Positions 25,472 to 34,476 are shown, numbered from the stretch's first letter. The stretch: DNA of 64,000 nucleotides from Rhodobacterales bacterium (GCA_008107755.1 VIRH01000058.1:496001-560000), one strand, 5' to 3'. Numbers and translations are program-made. Notes: generated from the sequence alone by a model not told the origin.

Positions 25472-26076
25472 GTGACGGATCCGATGCGGCCACGGGCGTG
25501 AAGCCAATTGACACCGCACACACATCGGAAGGGCGTGCGGAAGGCGCGCCCGACCTGCTCGATTTCAAGGACGGCAAGACCGACATCAGCGCCATCCGCT
25601 GGATCGACGCTCCGGGCATCTTGATCTTCTGGGTGCTGGCGGTCGTCGTGTTCCTCCAGTTCTTCACCAGATACGTCCTGAACGACTCCCTTGCCTGGAC
25701 GGAGGAAGCCGCCCGCTACCTTCTCATTCTCGTCTGCTTTCTAGGCTCGATCACCGCCACCAGGCGCGGATCGCATATCACGCTGGAATTCCTGCTGCGC
25801 ATGGTACCGGCCAAAGCCGCGAAGGCCCTGACCATCCTGTCCCAGACAATCACCCTCGGTTTCTTCGCATCCATGACGTGGATCGGAATCGAGCTGACGC
25901 AGAAGACCCGTCAGAAAATGATCAGCATGCCGATCCCCAAGGCCTGGATCTATACGATCTGCGTCATCGCCCTCGGCATCATGGCGTTTTACTCGGCCAT
26001 CTGGCTCTGGCGCCGTCTGCGCCAGTCCCCCGAAGACCTCGTCAAGTCGCTCGACGACCACCTGATCCACGATTGA
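25468..26076 (+). CDS. TRAP transporter small permease (DctQ)
   Basis: A 202-residue protein with a 45-residue cytoplasmic N-terminal extension before four membrane segments. The conserved FLQFFTRYVLNDSLAWTEEAARYLLILVCFLGSITATRRGSHITLEFLLR core identifies DctQ. It is translationally coupled to the binding-protein gene (ATGA). Unlike the other two TRAP sets in the window, there is no stem-loop between P and Q. Confidence 0.92.
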   Translation: MSDGSDAATGVKPIDTAHTSEGRAEGAPDLLDFKDGKTDISAIRWIDAPGILIFWVLAVVVFLQFFTRYVLNDSLAWTEEAARYLLILVCFLGSITATRRGSHITLEFLLRMVPAKAAKALTILSQTITLGFFASMTWIGIELTQKTRQKMISMPIPKAWIYTICVIALGIMAFYSAIWLWRRLRQSPEDLVKSLDDHLIHD

Positions 26077-26091
26077 AGGCACGTTTATCGC

Positions 26092-27369
26092 ATGACTATC
26101 GCGCTCATGATCCTGCTTCTTTTCGCGCTGATGATCATCGGCGTGCCGATTGCCGCGGCGCTGGCCCTCGCCTCCCTGGCCTTTGTCGTCATGGATGGCC
26201 TGCCGCCGATGATCGTGCTTGCCAATATGGTCAACGGCATCAATTCCTTTCCGCTGATCGCAGTCCCCTTCTTCATTCTGGCCGGCAACCTCATGAATTC
26301 CGCGGGCATCACAACCCGCATCTTCGCGTTCGCCCGGTCCGTGGTCGGCTGGATGCATGGCGGACTGGGGCATGTGAATGTCGGCGCCAGCGTCATTTTC
26401 GCGGGCATGTCGGGTGCTGCGGTGGCCGATGCCGGCGGGCTCGGCAACATCGAGATCAAGGCCATGCGCGACAGCGGCTATGACACGGACTTTGCGGTCG
26501 GCATCACGGCGGCGTCGTCCACGATCGGCCCGATCATCCCCCCGTCCCTGCCACTCGTGATCTACGGCGTCATCGCCGACGCCTCGATCGGCCAGCTCTT
26601 CATGGCCGGGATCGTGCCCGGCGTGATGATGGCCCTCGCGCTGATGGTCATGGTGGCCTGGTATGCGCGGCGTCGGGACTACCCGCGGGACCTGGAATTT
26701 GTCTTCTCCCGCTTGTGGCGAACCTTTCTCAGCGCACTTCTCCCGCTCATGACACCGGTCATCATCATCGGCGGCATCATGTTCGGCATCTTCACGCCGA
26801 CGGAAGCGGCGATCGCTGCCGTCGCCTGGTGCCTCTTCCTCGGAACAGCCGTCTACCGGACGCTCGACTGGCGCACGGTCCTGAAAGTGTCCTTCGACAC
26901 GGTGGAAACGACAGCGGCCATCATGCTCATCGTCGCCGCGTCGACAATCTTCGCCTGGATCCTGACCGCCAACCAGACCGCCCAGCATTTCTCGAACCTG
27001 ATGGTAAACCTCACGGACAACCGGATTGCCCTTCTTCTGATCATCACCCTGATCGTTCTGGTGATCGGGCTCTTCATGGAAACCATCGCGGCGATCACCA
27101 TCCTCACGCCTGTCCTGCTGCCGGTGGCCGTCGGGCTCGGCATCGATCCGGTGCATTTCGGCATCATCATGATCCTGAACCTCATGATCGGGCTTCTGAC
27201 ACCGCCTGTCGGCATGGTGCTCTACGTTCTGTCGAAGGTTGCTCATGTGCCGTTCGAACAATGCGTCCGGGCCACCGCACCGTTCCTCGTGCCCCTCGTC
27301 ACCGTGCTCCTGCTGCTGACGTTCATCCCCGCCTTTTCCATGTGGCTGCCGACGCTGGTCTACAGGTAG
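26092..27369 (+). CDS. TRAP transporter large permease (DctM)
   Basis: A 425-residue DctM with about 12 membrane segments. It contains AVPFFILAGNLMNSAGITTRIFAFARSVVG, GMSGAAVADAGGLGNIEIKAMRDSGYD and the late LLTPPVGMVLYVLSKVAHVPFEQ segment. Partner of the DctP and DctQ upstream. A decayed copy of a related DctM C-terminus lies about 2.2 kb downstream. Confidence 0.94.
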   Translation: MTIALMILLLFALMIIGVPIAAALALASLAFVVMDGLPPMIVLANMVNGINSFPLIAVPFFILAGNLMNSAGITTRIFAFARSVVGWMHGGLGHVNVGASVIFAGMSGAAVADAGGLGNIEIKAMRDSGYDTDFAVGITAASSTIGPIIPPSLPLVIYGVIADASIGQLFMAGIVPGVMMALALMVMVAWYARRRDYPRDLEFVFSRLWRTFLSALLPLMTPVIIIGGIMFGIFTPTEAAIAAVAWCLFLGTAVYRTLDWRTVLKVSFDTVETTAAIMLIVAASTIFAWILTANQTAQHFSNLMVNLTDNRIALLLIITLIVLVIGLFMETIAAITILTPVLLPVAVGLGIDPVHFGIIMILNLMIGLLTPPVGMVLYVLSKVAHVPFEQCVRATAPFLVPLVTVLLLLTFIPAFSMWLPTLVYR

Positions 27370-27422
27370 GCCGGCTGCAGAATTGGCGCTTATTCAAGCT
27401 GCAGCTTGCTCAAATTAAGCCC

Positions 27423-27434
27423 CCATTAAATTGA
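27423..27434. repeat. 12-base direct repeat, left copy
   Basis: CCATTAAATTGA, which recurs at 29454-29465. The two copies bracket the small membrane protein gene and the chemoreceptor gene. Short, so it could be chance. Confidence 0.4.
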
Positions 27435-27503
27435 ATGTATTATTTTTCGATGACGTACAGTTCAACATGCGCCTGAATCGCATCTCTCAGTTGTTGCACC
27501 GAA

Positions 27504-27887
27504 ATGGAAACACCAGAAAAAACTACAATGCGAAAATTCGGAGGGTCTTCAGAGTATGGACTCTCTGCCTACGTACCTTTTGCAACAATCGGTCTGGCGG
27601 GATTTCTGGCTGTTGGATATCTGACCTTGTTTAGTTTCGCCGATGACGCCCCGGTTATTGTCATCTCATCTCCCTGGGAGAGCGAACGGCAGGCGATCAC
27701 CAGAGCGCTGACACCCGCATCTACGCTTCTGAGATCCGACTTTGGCGGAACATTCGTGACGGTTTTGCCTGAGCAACAGGATTACCCGGCAAAGGTGCAG
27801 GCGCTTGGTGCCTGGGCGGTCATCAGTTCCTTTGGTATCGGAGGCTGCAATCCGAGACCATCAACGAATTACGGCAGCAACATCTAA
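27504..27887 (+). CDS. Small membrane-anchored hypothetical protein
   Basis: A 127-residue protein with one clear membrane segment near residues 22-43 (YVPFATIGLAGFLAVGYLTLF) and a 75-residue likely periplasmic tail. A TLLRSDFGGTFVTVLPEQ segment and a Gly/Cys stretch lie near the end. No family is recognised. It sits 50 bases ahead of the chemoreceptor gene in the same direction, which suggests a sensory or accessory role. The pair lies between two 12-base direct repeats. An ATG at 27528 (MRKFGG) is an alternative start. Confidence 0.55.
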   Translation: METPEKTTMRKFGGSSEYGLSAYVPFATIGLAGFLAVGYLTLFSFADDAPVIVISSPWESERQAITRALTPASTLLRSDFGGTFVTVLPEQQDYPAKVQALGAWAVISSFGIGGCNPRPSTNYGSNI

Positions 27888-27937
27888 TAAAAGCACCAAT
27901 CAGCTTAATCCTGATCAAGCTTACCCAGAGGCCAGAA

Positions 27938-29437
27938 ATGCAAGCTACTTCCGCATCTTCAGTCGTTGAGACCGCCCCCGAACTTACAAGACTTCGCCAG
28001 ATAGCGAGCAAGGCGTTCATTGCGAGCCTTTGGTTCATGGTGATCGTCATTGGAAGCGTCGCGTCTTTTACGACCGCGCCAATGCTGACGACAGCTCTTG
28101 TCGCAGCAGCTCTTGCCGGCGTCTCGACGCTCATGTTTCTCAAGGACCCGATTGGACCGGCGACCAGATTTGCGATCGGGGCCGCCCTGACCACTGACTG
28201 GGCTCTGCTGGTTTTCAGCGCAAGCGGGTTGCCGGATGGACTGGTTCTGGATGCCCACATGCTGTTTTTCGTCTTGAATGCGGTGCTGGTCATTTATTGC
28301 TGCTGGCGCACGATCCTGATCGTCAATGCGCTGGCAACCGTGCACCACGTGGTCTTCTCTCTGCTTTTGCCGCTCTACATCTGGCCAACGGCAGAATATG
28401 TTCTGCATCATTTTCTCATCCACGCCACATATGTTGTGCTCGTGGGCGGGCCGATGCTCTGGCTGGCCTTTCGCATCAATCGTCAGTTCACGGACAATCA
28501 TCAGGCGATGAAGGATCTGAACCTGGCTCAGGCCGAGGCGGGCACGCTGGTGGAAGAAACCAAGATCCGCGCCCAACAGGAAGAAACCAAACGGGCAGAC
28601 ATGTTTGCCTTGGCCGAGAAACTCGATACGAGCGTCGCCGAAGTTGTCGGGTCCCTGTCCTCCGCATCAATCACACTCCGCGAATCAGCCCAGGAAATGG
28701 CCGCTGGAGCGACGCAAACCGACCAGCAAAGCCAGACCATGTCTCAAGCGGCCAATGAGGCCTCGAACAATCTCGAAACATTGGCTGCAGCTTCCGAAGA
28801 ACTGTCGGCATCGATCGCCGAGATCAGCGGGCAGATCACCCAGTCGACCGATATTGCCAATGGGGCTGCAAGGGAAGCGGAAGATACCAACCAGAAAATT
28901 CAGGGCCTGGCCAAGGCCTCATATAAAGTTGGCGAGGTTGTCCAGCTGATCACCGCGATTGCTGAACAAACCAATCTTCTGGCCCTCAATGCCACCATTG
29001 AAGCTGCAAGAGCCGGGGATGCCGGAAAGGGCTTTGCCATCGTGGCAGCAGAAGTCAAGGAACTGGCAAATCAGACCTCGAGCGCGACGGAGAGCATCGT
29101 AAGCCAGATTTCTCAAATTCAGAACGCCACGCAAGAAGCCGTTGATGCCATTGATGGCATCGGTAAAACCATCGACAAGGTAAAGGAAATCTCGGTTTCC
29201 GTCTCCTCCGCCATTGAAGAACAGGACAGCGCCACCCGCGAAATCGCTCGGAACGTCGAACAAGCTGCGAACGGAGTCAGGGACGTTGCCAGAAACATCT
29301 CGGATGTCGCCAGTGTTTCCGAAAGCAATCTCAAATCGGTTGGAAACTTTGTCGATACAGCCGAGGAAATTTCCAGGCAATCACAAGCCTTGAGGGCGGA
29401 AGTCGATGGCTATCTGGGGCAAGCAAAAGCCATATGA
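27938..29437 (+). CDS. Methyl-accepting chemotaxis protein without periplasmic sensor domain
   Basis: A 499-residue chemoreceptor. The first 190 residues contain about six hydrophobic helices and no long periplasmic loop. A coiled-coil signalling domain follows, with the highly conserved tip LITAIAEQTNLLALNATIEA and GDAGKGFAIVAAEVKELA. No HAMP is obvious. The membrane-embedded sensor region suggests detection of a lipid-phase or energy signal rather than a periplasmic ligand. The C-terminus lacks a CheR-binding pentapeptide. Codon use is similar to the neighbours. Confidence 0.92.
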   Translation: MQATSASSVVETAPELTRLRQIASKAFIASLWFMVIVIGSVASFTTAPMLTTALVAAALAGVSTLMFLKDPIGPATRFAIGAALTTDWALLVFSASGLPDGLVLDAHMLFFVLNAVLVIYCCWRTILIVNALATVHHVVFSLLLPLYIWPTAEYVLHHFLIHATYVVLVGGPMLWLAFRINRQFTDNHQAMKDLNLAQAEAGTLVEETKIRAQQEETKRADMFALAEKLDTSVAEVVGSLSSASITLRESAQEMAAGATQTDQQSQTMSQAANEASNNLETLAAASEELSASIAEISGQITQSTDIANGAAREAEDTNQKIQGLAKASYKVGEVVQLITAIAEQTNLLALNATIEAARAGDAGKGFAIVAAEVKELANQTSSATESIVSQISQIQNATQEAVDAIDGIGKTIDKVKEISVSVSSAIEEQDSATREIARNVEQAANGVRDVARNISDVASVSESNLKSVGNFVDTAEEISRQSQALRAEVDGYLGQAKAI

Positions 29438-29453
29438 TTTCGAGGCAGCGCGT

Positions 29454-29465
29454 CCATTAAATTGA
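29454..29465. repeat. 12-base direct repeat, right copy
   Basis: Second copy of CCATTAAATTGA (see 27423-27434), 17 bases after the chemoreceptor stop. Confidence 0.4.
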
Positions 29466-29540
29466 GCACCGACACCGATGGCAAATATTCTGTCATCTTA
29501 CCGAAAGAATATTTTCCATTTTAGCGAGTTCTTTCAGGAG

Positions 29541-29690
29541 ACTTTACAGCCAGTCGGAACGGTGCTCTGCGTTTTGTCAAAGTCGCCCACGTGCCGGTTT
29601 TGCAGTTGACCGGGTCACCGCGCTGTTGCTCGTGCCCTCGTCACCTTGCTCCAGATACGGGCGGTTTGGCTGCGTATCCGCCCCCCCCAA
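29541..29690 (+). pseudogene. Remnant of a TRAP large permease C-terminus
   Basis: One frame reads TLQPVGTVLCVLSK. After a one-base loss it continues as VAHVPVLQLT, then in another frame VTALLLVP and VTLLQ. This follows the intact permease at 26-27.4 kb (TPPVGMVLYVLSKVAHVPFEQ, then LVPLVTVLLLL) in order, with several frameshifts. Upstream parts of the gene are absent. It is a decayed, non-coding fragment of a paralogous dctM. Confidence 0.75.
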
Positions 29691-29734
29691 CTCGAAGGGA
29701 CTTGTTAACAACGCCAACGCGCTCGGCTCAGTTA

Positions 29735-30598
29735 TCAGTCCTTCTCGTTCAAGGCGTCGTTCAGCCCGTCCCCCAGCAGATTGAAACCGAGAACGATGGT
29801 AACGATGGCAAGGCCCGGCCAGATCGACATCCACGGAGCGTTGGTCATGAACTGGCGGGCAACGTCCAGCATGCTCCCCCAGGACGCCGCCGGCGGCTTC
29901 TGACCGAGCCCGAGAAAGGCGAGACTTGCTTCGGCCAGAATAGCGACTGCCATGGTGATCGTTGCCTGCACGACAACCGGCGTCACGACGTTGGGCAGGA
30001 TGTGCGATACGATGATCGGGCCGTCGCGCATCCCCTGCCCGCGGGCGGCGGTGACGAAATCCTCATTCTTGATGGAAAGAACCTGCCCCCGGACCAGTCG
30101 GATAAAGATCGGCATGGCTGAAATGCCGATGGCAATCATGGCGTTTTGCAGGCTCGCCCCAAGAAATGCCGCCAGGGCAATGGCCAAAACGAGGAACGGA
30201 CATGCCAGCAAAGCGTCGGTGCATCTTGAAATGACCGTATCGATCCAGCCGCCGAAATAGCCTGCGATCAGACCGAGCGGCAAGCCGGCCAGAATGGCAA
30301 TGGAGACCGCAATCGTTCCGGCCAGAAGCGACGCCTGAGACCCGTAAATGACACGCGACAGAACATCCCGGCCGAGATCATCCGTTCCCATCCAGTGCGC
30401 TGCCGAAGGCGGCTGACGTACGGTGAGCCAATCCGAGGCCACAGGATCATAGGGTGCGATCAGCGGGGCGAACAGAGCCAAAAAAACGAAGAACAAGACG
30501 ATGACCAGCCCGATCAGTGCGCTTCTCTGGCGTATCAGGCGGGCCGCGAGACTGCGTGTGCTGGGCGACTTCTGGGCTGTTTCGGCAACCGTGCTCAT
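29735..30598 (-). CDS. Dipeptide/oligopeptide-type ABC permease (DppC family)
   Basis: A 287-residue inner-membrane permease with an N-terminal OppC_N segment (RLIRQRSALIGLVIVLFFVFLALFAPLIAPYDP). The binding-protein-dependent transport domain carries the EAA loop FVTAARGQGMRDGPIIVSHILPN. It pairs with the DppB-type permease encoded just upstream, with overlapping stop and start. The matching ATPase is the fused protein at 36.9-38.5 kb on the other strand. Confidence 0.92.
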   Translation of the reverse strand: MSTVAETAQKSPSTRSLAARLIRQRSALIGLVIVLFFVFLALFAPLIAPYDPVASDWLTVRQPPSAAHWMGTDDLGRDVLSRVIYGSQASLLAGTIAVSIAILAGLPLGLIAGYFGGWIDTVISRCTDALLACPFLVLAIALAAFLGASLQNAMIAIGISAMPIFIRLVRGQVLSIKNEDFVTAARGQGMRDGPIIVSHILPNVVTPVVVQATITMAVAILAEASLAFLGLGQKPPAASWGSMLDVARQFMTNAPWMSIWPGLAIVTIVLGFNLLGDGLNDALNEKD

Positions 30599-31536
30599 GC
30601 CTGCAACCTCGGGCTCAGTTTAACGTAAAGAATATCCGCGATCAGGCTGAGAAGGACGAAGATCGCCGCCGAACAGAGGATGACCGCCTGAACCACCGCA
30701 TAATCACGGCTGAAAACCCCGTCGACGATCATCTTGCCGAAGCCGGGAATGCCGAACACCTGCTCAGTCAACACGGCCCCGGACAGCAGTTCGCCCAGAT
30801 GCAACGCGCCCGTGGTGACGACGGGGATAAGTCCGTTGCGCAGGGCATGTCGAACGATGACGATCCGTTCCTTCAGCCCCTTCGCCCGCGCGGTGCGCAC
30901 GAAGTCCTCCTTCAGGATGGACAGCATGGAATTACGGGTGTGCCGCATGATGATCGCTGCCGCGGCCGTCCCGAGAACGATGCTGGGCAGCAGCGTGTAG
31001 CGCAGATTTTCAAGCGGAGAGTCCCAGAAACTGACGTAGCCGCCACTCGGCAGCCAGCCCAGCGAAACCGCAAAGATCATGATCAGGATGATACCGAACC
31101 AGAAACTCGGGATCGAGAGCCCCGCGAGACCAGCGGTCGTCACCGCGACATCCGTCGCCTTGCCCCGGCGGATCGCCGCAATGGTTCCGGCGGGAATGCC
31201 GATGACGCACGCGATGATCATGGCCTGAAGCGAAAGCTGCAGGGTCACCGGCAACCTTTGGACGAGCATGTCGCCAATCGGCATCTTTGTGCGGATCGAA
31301 ATGCCGAAATCGCCTTGCAGAACCCCGAGAAGCCAAGTCACATACTGGATCGGCAGCGGCTGGTCGAGACCGTAGCGCGCACGAATGCTGGCGATCACGG
31401 CGGGATCCCGGTCCTCGCCGGCGAGCACGAGCGCAGGGTCTCCTGGCAGGAACTTGAGCAGCAGGAAGACGAAGACGGACAGGATCAACAAGGTGGGGAT
31501 CGCCGTAAGCAAGCGTCTGAAAATGAAATTGAGCAT
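30595..31536 (-). CDS. Dipeptide/oligopeptide-type ABC permease (DppB family)
   Basis: A 313-residue permease that begins MLNFIFRRLLTAIPTLLILSV, the usual DppB start. The FLPGDPALVLAGEDRDP periplasmic segment follows, and the EAA loop is FVRTARAKGLKERIVIVRHALRNGLIPVVT. The ATG at 31536 is chosen from family alignment; ATG 31542 and GTG 31554 are possible because no strong ribosome-binding site is visible. A perfect GC hairpin separates it from the binding-protein gene. Confidence 0.92.
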   Translation of the reverse strand: MLNFIFRRLLTAIPTLLILSVFVFLLLKFLPGDPALVLAGEDRDPAVIASIRARYGLDQPLPIQYVTWLLGVLQGDFGISIRTKMPIGDMLVQRLPVTLQLSLQAMIIACVIGIPAGTIAAIRRGKATDVAVTTAGLAGLSIPSFWFGIILIMIFAVSLGWLPSGGYVSFWDSPLENLRYTLLPSIVLGTAAAAIIMRHTRNSMLSILKEDFVRTARAKGLKERIVIVRHALRNGLIPVVTTGALHLGELLSGAVLTEQVFGIPGFGKMIVDGVFSRDYAVVQAVILCSAAIFVLLSLIADILYVKLSPRLQA

Positions 31537-31560
31537 GGCCATTTCGCGTTTCACGGGACG

Positions 31561-31586
31561 ACACGGCGCCCGCGCGGGCGCCGTGT
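31561..31586 (-). terminator. Perfect GC hairpin between binding-protein and permease genes
   Basis: Arms ACACGGCGCCC and GGGCGCCGTGT around GCGC, with 11 perfect pairs. It lies 18 bases after the binding-protein stop on the minus strand. No U-tract follows, so it probably stabilises the 3' end or attenuates transcription, as at the two TRAP P-Q junctions. Confidence 0.75.
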
Positions 31587-31604
31587 CGATGTTTCCTACG
31601 TCAT

Positions 31605-33110
31605 TCAGTTCTTCGGCATCACGCCGGTCACGCGAAGGATGCCATCCGGGTAGATGGAGATCCCGTCGACGTCGGCGCGAGCGCCGTAGAACCAGGAGGG
31701 ATGATAGAGCGGGATGGTCGGCAGATCCTCAAGCAGGATGCCGGCCGCCTTCTCGTAGAGCGCGGCCCGCTCGGTTTCGTCCACTTCGCTCCGCGCCTCA
31801 TTGAGAACACTGTCCAGTTCGGAACTCTCGTAGCCGACGAGGTTCTGACTGCCCTCCGTGCTGAAGAATGTATTCAGCGTCGGGTCGGGATCCGCGCGGC
31901 CGCTCCAGTTTCCGATATAAAGCTGGAAGTTGCCCGCAAGATAGCGCTCGATCGCCGAGGAGGTTTCAAGCGGCAGAAGCTCTACCTTGAAACCCGCCTC
32001 TCCGGCCATTGCCTGAATGATCTGTGCCACGCGACCGTCCGTCAGCGAGTTCTCATAGGTGATCTCGATGGCGGGGGATTCGACACCGCTTTCAGCGATC
32101 AGTTCCTTTGCCTTTTCAACATCGCGCTCCGGCATCGGATACGCCTTGCTGTGATAGGAACTGAGCGGCGTCAGCATCTGGTTGTCGGCAGTGAAGGCGC
32201 CGTTGAAGGCAACCTGGTTGATCGCCGTGCGATCCAGGGACAGTTCAAGCGCCTGGCGCAGTTCCTTGGAAGCTGCCAGATCCTCGCCCTTCTCCTCGCT
32301 CTGATTGATGAAGAGATGCGAAACACCAAGACCGGCCGAAGAATAAAGCGCCAGATCGGCGTTGTCTTCAACAGCCTGGATATCCGTCGGCGCGACGCGT
32401 TCAGCGACGTCAAGATCACCGGCTTGCAGCCGTGACAGCCGGACTGTGGAATCCGGAAGGATCAGGTATTCGATCCGATCGTAGCCGATCTCGTCCGCAT
32501 TCCAGTAATCCGCAAACCTGTCGAGCGCGATCAAGTCACGTGCCTTGCGCTCCGCGAACCTGTAAGGGCCGCTGCAGACCGGCGCGGCGGCAAAGTTGTC
32601 GCCGGCAGCTTTGGCCGCGTCCGGAGATACCATCATGCCCGCGCGGTCCGAAAGAACGGAAAGCAACGGTGCGAAAGGGGCGTCCAGCTTGAATATGACC
32701 GTGAAGTCGTCGACCACTTCCACAGTCTTGATCGGAGACAGCTGAGACTTTCGCTTGCTTTCGCCCAGCGTCTGCATGCGTTCGATATTCGCCTTGACAG
32801 CGTTCGCATCAAAAGGCGTGCCGTCGTGAAAGACGACGCCTTCGCGAAGCTTCAGGGTCAGTTCGGTGTTGTCGTCGTTCCAGCTCCATTCGGTTGCCAG
32901 CTGGGGAACGATCTTCAGGTTAGCGTCAATGTCGACCAACTTGTCGCACAGGGCGTCGAAGACGATGCGCCCCGCATAGGTGCCGCCCAGCGCCGGGTCC
33001 AGCGCATCCGGATCGTCCTGCATTCCGACCTTCAGCGTTGCCGCGCTCACAGAGGACATTGCCGCCAGCATGACGGCAGCGGCGACAGAAAGTCTGCGTC
33101 CAATTCTCAT
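31605..33110 (-). CDS. ABC transporter substrate-binding protein (SBP_bac_5)
   Basis: A 501-residue periplasmic binding protein of the DppA/OppA class with a Sec signal (LSVAAAVMLAAMSSVSA). Family blocks are visible: DALDPALGGTYAGRIVFDALCDKLV, LREGVVFHDGTPFDANAVKANIER, CSGPYRFAERKARDLIALDRF and LYIGNWSGRADPDPTLNTFF. Members bind peptides, sugars, glutathione or opines, so the ligand is not fixed by sequence. It is the first gene of the minus-strand A-B-C set and divergent from the ROK regulator. Confidence 0.92.
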   Translation of the reverse strand: MRIGRRLSVAAAVMLAAMSSVSAATLKVGMQDDPDALDPALGGTYAGRIVFDALCDKLVDIDANLKIVPQLATEWSWNDDNTELTLKLREGVVFHDGTPFDANAVKANIERMQTLGESKRKSQLSPIKTVEVVDDFTVIFKLDAPFAPLLSVLSDRAGMMVSPDAAKAAGDNFAAAPVCSGPYRFAERKARDLIALDRFADYWNADEIGYDRIEYLILPDSTVRLSRLQAGDLDVAERVAPTDIQAVEDNADLALYSSAGLGVSHLFINQSEEKGEDLAASKELRQALELSLDRTAINQVAFNGAFTADNQMLTPLSSYHSKAYPMPERDVEKAKELIAESGVESPAIEITYENSLTDGRVAQIIQAMAGEAGFKVELLPLETSSAIERYLAGNFQLYIGNWSGRADPDPTLNTFFSTEGSQNLVGYESSELDSVLNEARSEVDETERAALYEKAAGILLEDLPTIPLYHPSWFYGARADVDGISIYPDGILRVTGVMPKN

Positions 33111-33260
33111 TTCTATTCCCCTTGGCTTTTTTTGAACAGACAGCGCACGGAACCACAGGAAATTCTATTTGTAAAGAAGCTGGACTAATTTGCACTTTTA
33201 ACGTTTATAAATTGCTTTACTCAACTAATATGACATTGACCAAACCACTTGATTCATCTA

Positions 33261-33283
33261 ATTAGTCATTTAAACGAACTAAT
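33261..33283. promoter_or_regulatory. Probable ROK-repressor operator in the divergent promoter region
   Basis: ATTAGT and ACTAAT are inverted around an AT-rich centre with TTTAAA, similar in layout to operators of XylR-type ROK repressors. Two more ACTAAT half-sites lie at 33184 and 33224. All are within the 184-base gap between the binding-protein gene and the ROK gene. Confidence 0.6.
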
Positions 33284-33294
33284 AACAGGTTTCC

Positions 33295-34476
33295 ATGTCG
33301 TCCTCCGCCCAAACCTTTTCCTCCCGTCATCAGATCCAGCGCGCCGTTATCCTGGCCGCCATGGACGACGAGCCGGTCTCCCGCGCGGATCTCGCCAGGC
33401 AGTCCGGCCTTTCCAAGCAGACCATGTCCGAGGTGTTCCGATACCTGGAAGACGACGGCTGGATCGAGGTTGCCGGCAGAACCTCGGGCTCTGTCGGCCG
33501 CAGTGCCGCGATCTATGAACTTTCAGCCAGACGCGCCCTGCTCTTTGGAGCGGATGTCGGCGGAACCAAGATCCATGCCGCAATTGCGGACGTGAAGGGC
33601 GACATTCTGGAGGAACTGGAAATCCCGACCACGCAGGACGGGCCGGATGCCTTCGGGCAGCAGATCCGGGAGTGCTGCGCAACCCTCGCAAGGAAGGCGG
33701 GCATCTCCATGGACCGGATCGTTGCCGGCGCCGTGGGCATACCGGGCGCTTTCGACCGCAAGCGGCGCCAGGTCTTCATGGTCGCCAATATCGCAAGCCT
33801 GAACGGCTATGCGATCGAGGACGATCTGCAAAAGCGTCTCGGATTTCCTGTTCGCGTGGACAATGATGTCAATCTGGCCGCCAAGGGCGAGATGTGGCGC
33901 GGCGAGGGAAAAGGCGTTCCGTGTTTCGTCTTCGTTGCGCTTGGTACCGGCCTTGGCATGGGGATCATCAACGAAGGCACGATCCTGTCCGGCTCGCGCG
34001 GCGCAGCAGGCGAGATCTCGACGCTGCCCGTCGGTGGCGATCCGTTCGACGCCCGGCACTTTCATGCCGGCGCACTGGAGAAAACGGTCGGCAGCATTGC
34101 GATCCGTGAGCGATATGAAGGCGCCGGAGGGCCCTCCGGGCTCACCGTTCGCGACATTTTCGAGCGCCTTGAGACGGGCGACACCATCGCCGATCACACT
34201 CTTACGGAAGTCGCACGGCAGCTTTCAGTGGGCATCGTGGCTGTCTGCGCCATTCTCGACCCTGAGCGGATCGTGATGGGCGGCAGCATTGGAGCGCGCC
34301 ATGAATTGCTGGAGCGCATTCGTTCCTTTCTTCCGCTGTGCACGCCGACGCCTCCGGAGTGCGTGGTCAGCACGCTCGGCCGACGCGCCGGCCTTCTGGG
34401 CGCAATCAGCCAGAGCCGTGACGTTCTGCGTGATCTGCTGAACACCACGGAACCGGCAAAGCTGGGTCGTCCGTGA
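33295..34476 (+). CDS. ROK-family transcriptional regulator
   Basis: A 393-residue protein with an N-terminal winged helix (VSRADLARQSGLSKQTMSEVFRYLEDDGWI) and a ROK domain (LFGADVGGTKIHAAIADVKGDI, VRVDNDVNLAAKGE, LGTGLGMGIINEG, SRGAAGEI). The cysteine zinc motif common in ROK kinases and NagC is absent here; the region reads GGDPFDARHFHAGALEKTVGS. Thus it is more likely a repressor sensing a sugar or amino sugar than an active kinase. Its stop overlaps the nagB start, so it heads a four-gene plus-strand operon. Confidence 0.9.
   Translation: MSSSAQTFSSRHQIQRAVILAAMDDEPVSRADLARQSGLSKQTMSEVFRYLEDDGWIEVAGRTSGSVGRSAAIYELSARRALLFGADVGGTKIHAAIADVKGDILEELEIPTTQDGPDAFGQQIRECCATLARKAGISMDRIVAGAVGIPGAFDRKRRQVFMVANIASLNGYAIEDDLQKRLGFPVRVDNDVNLAAKGEMWRGEGKGVPCFVFVALGTGLGMGIINEGTILSGSRGAAGEISTLPVGGDPFDARHFHAGALEKTVGSIAIRERYEGAGGPSGLTVRDIFERLETGDTIADHTLTEVARQLSVGIVAVCAILDPERIVMGGSIGARHELLERIRSFLPLCTPTPPECVVSTLGRRAGLLGAISQSRDVLRDLLNTTEPAKLGRP

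Larger units (their letters stand above)
29438..29734. other. Intergenic region with remnant and inverted repeat
   Basis: It contains the right copy of the 12-base direct repeat (29454-29465), an inverted repeat AAATATTC / GAATATTT at 29483-29490 and 29507-29514, and the TRAP permease remnant. No intact gene is visible. Confidence 0.6.

Noticed and set aside
25741-27261. 506-residue minus-strand frame opposite the TRAP permeases
   Set aside because: Its translation is dominated by His, Asp and Arg, typical of an antisense reading of membrane protein genes.
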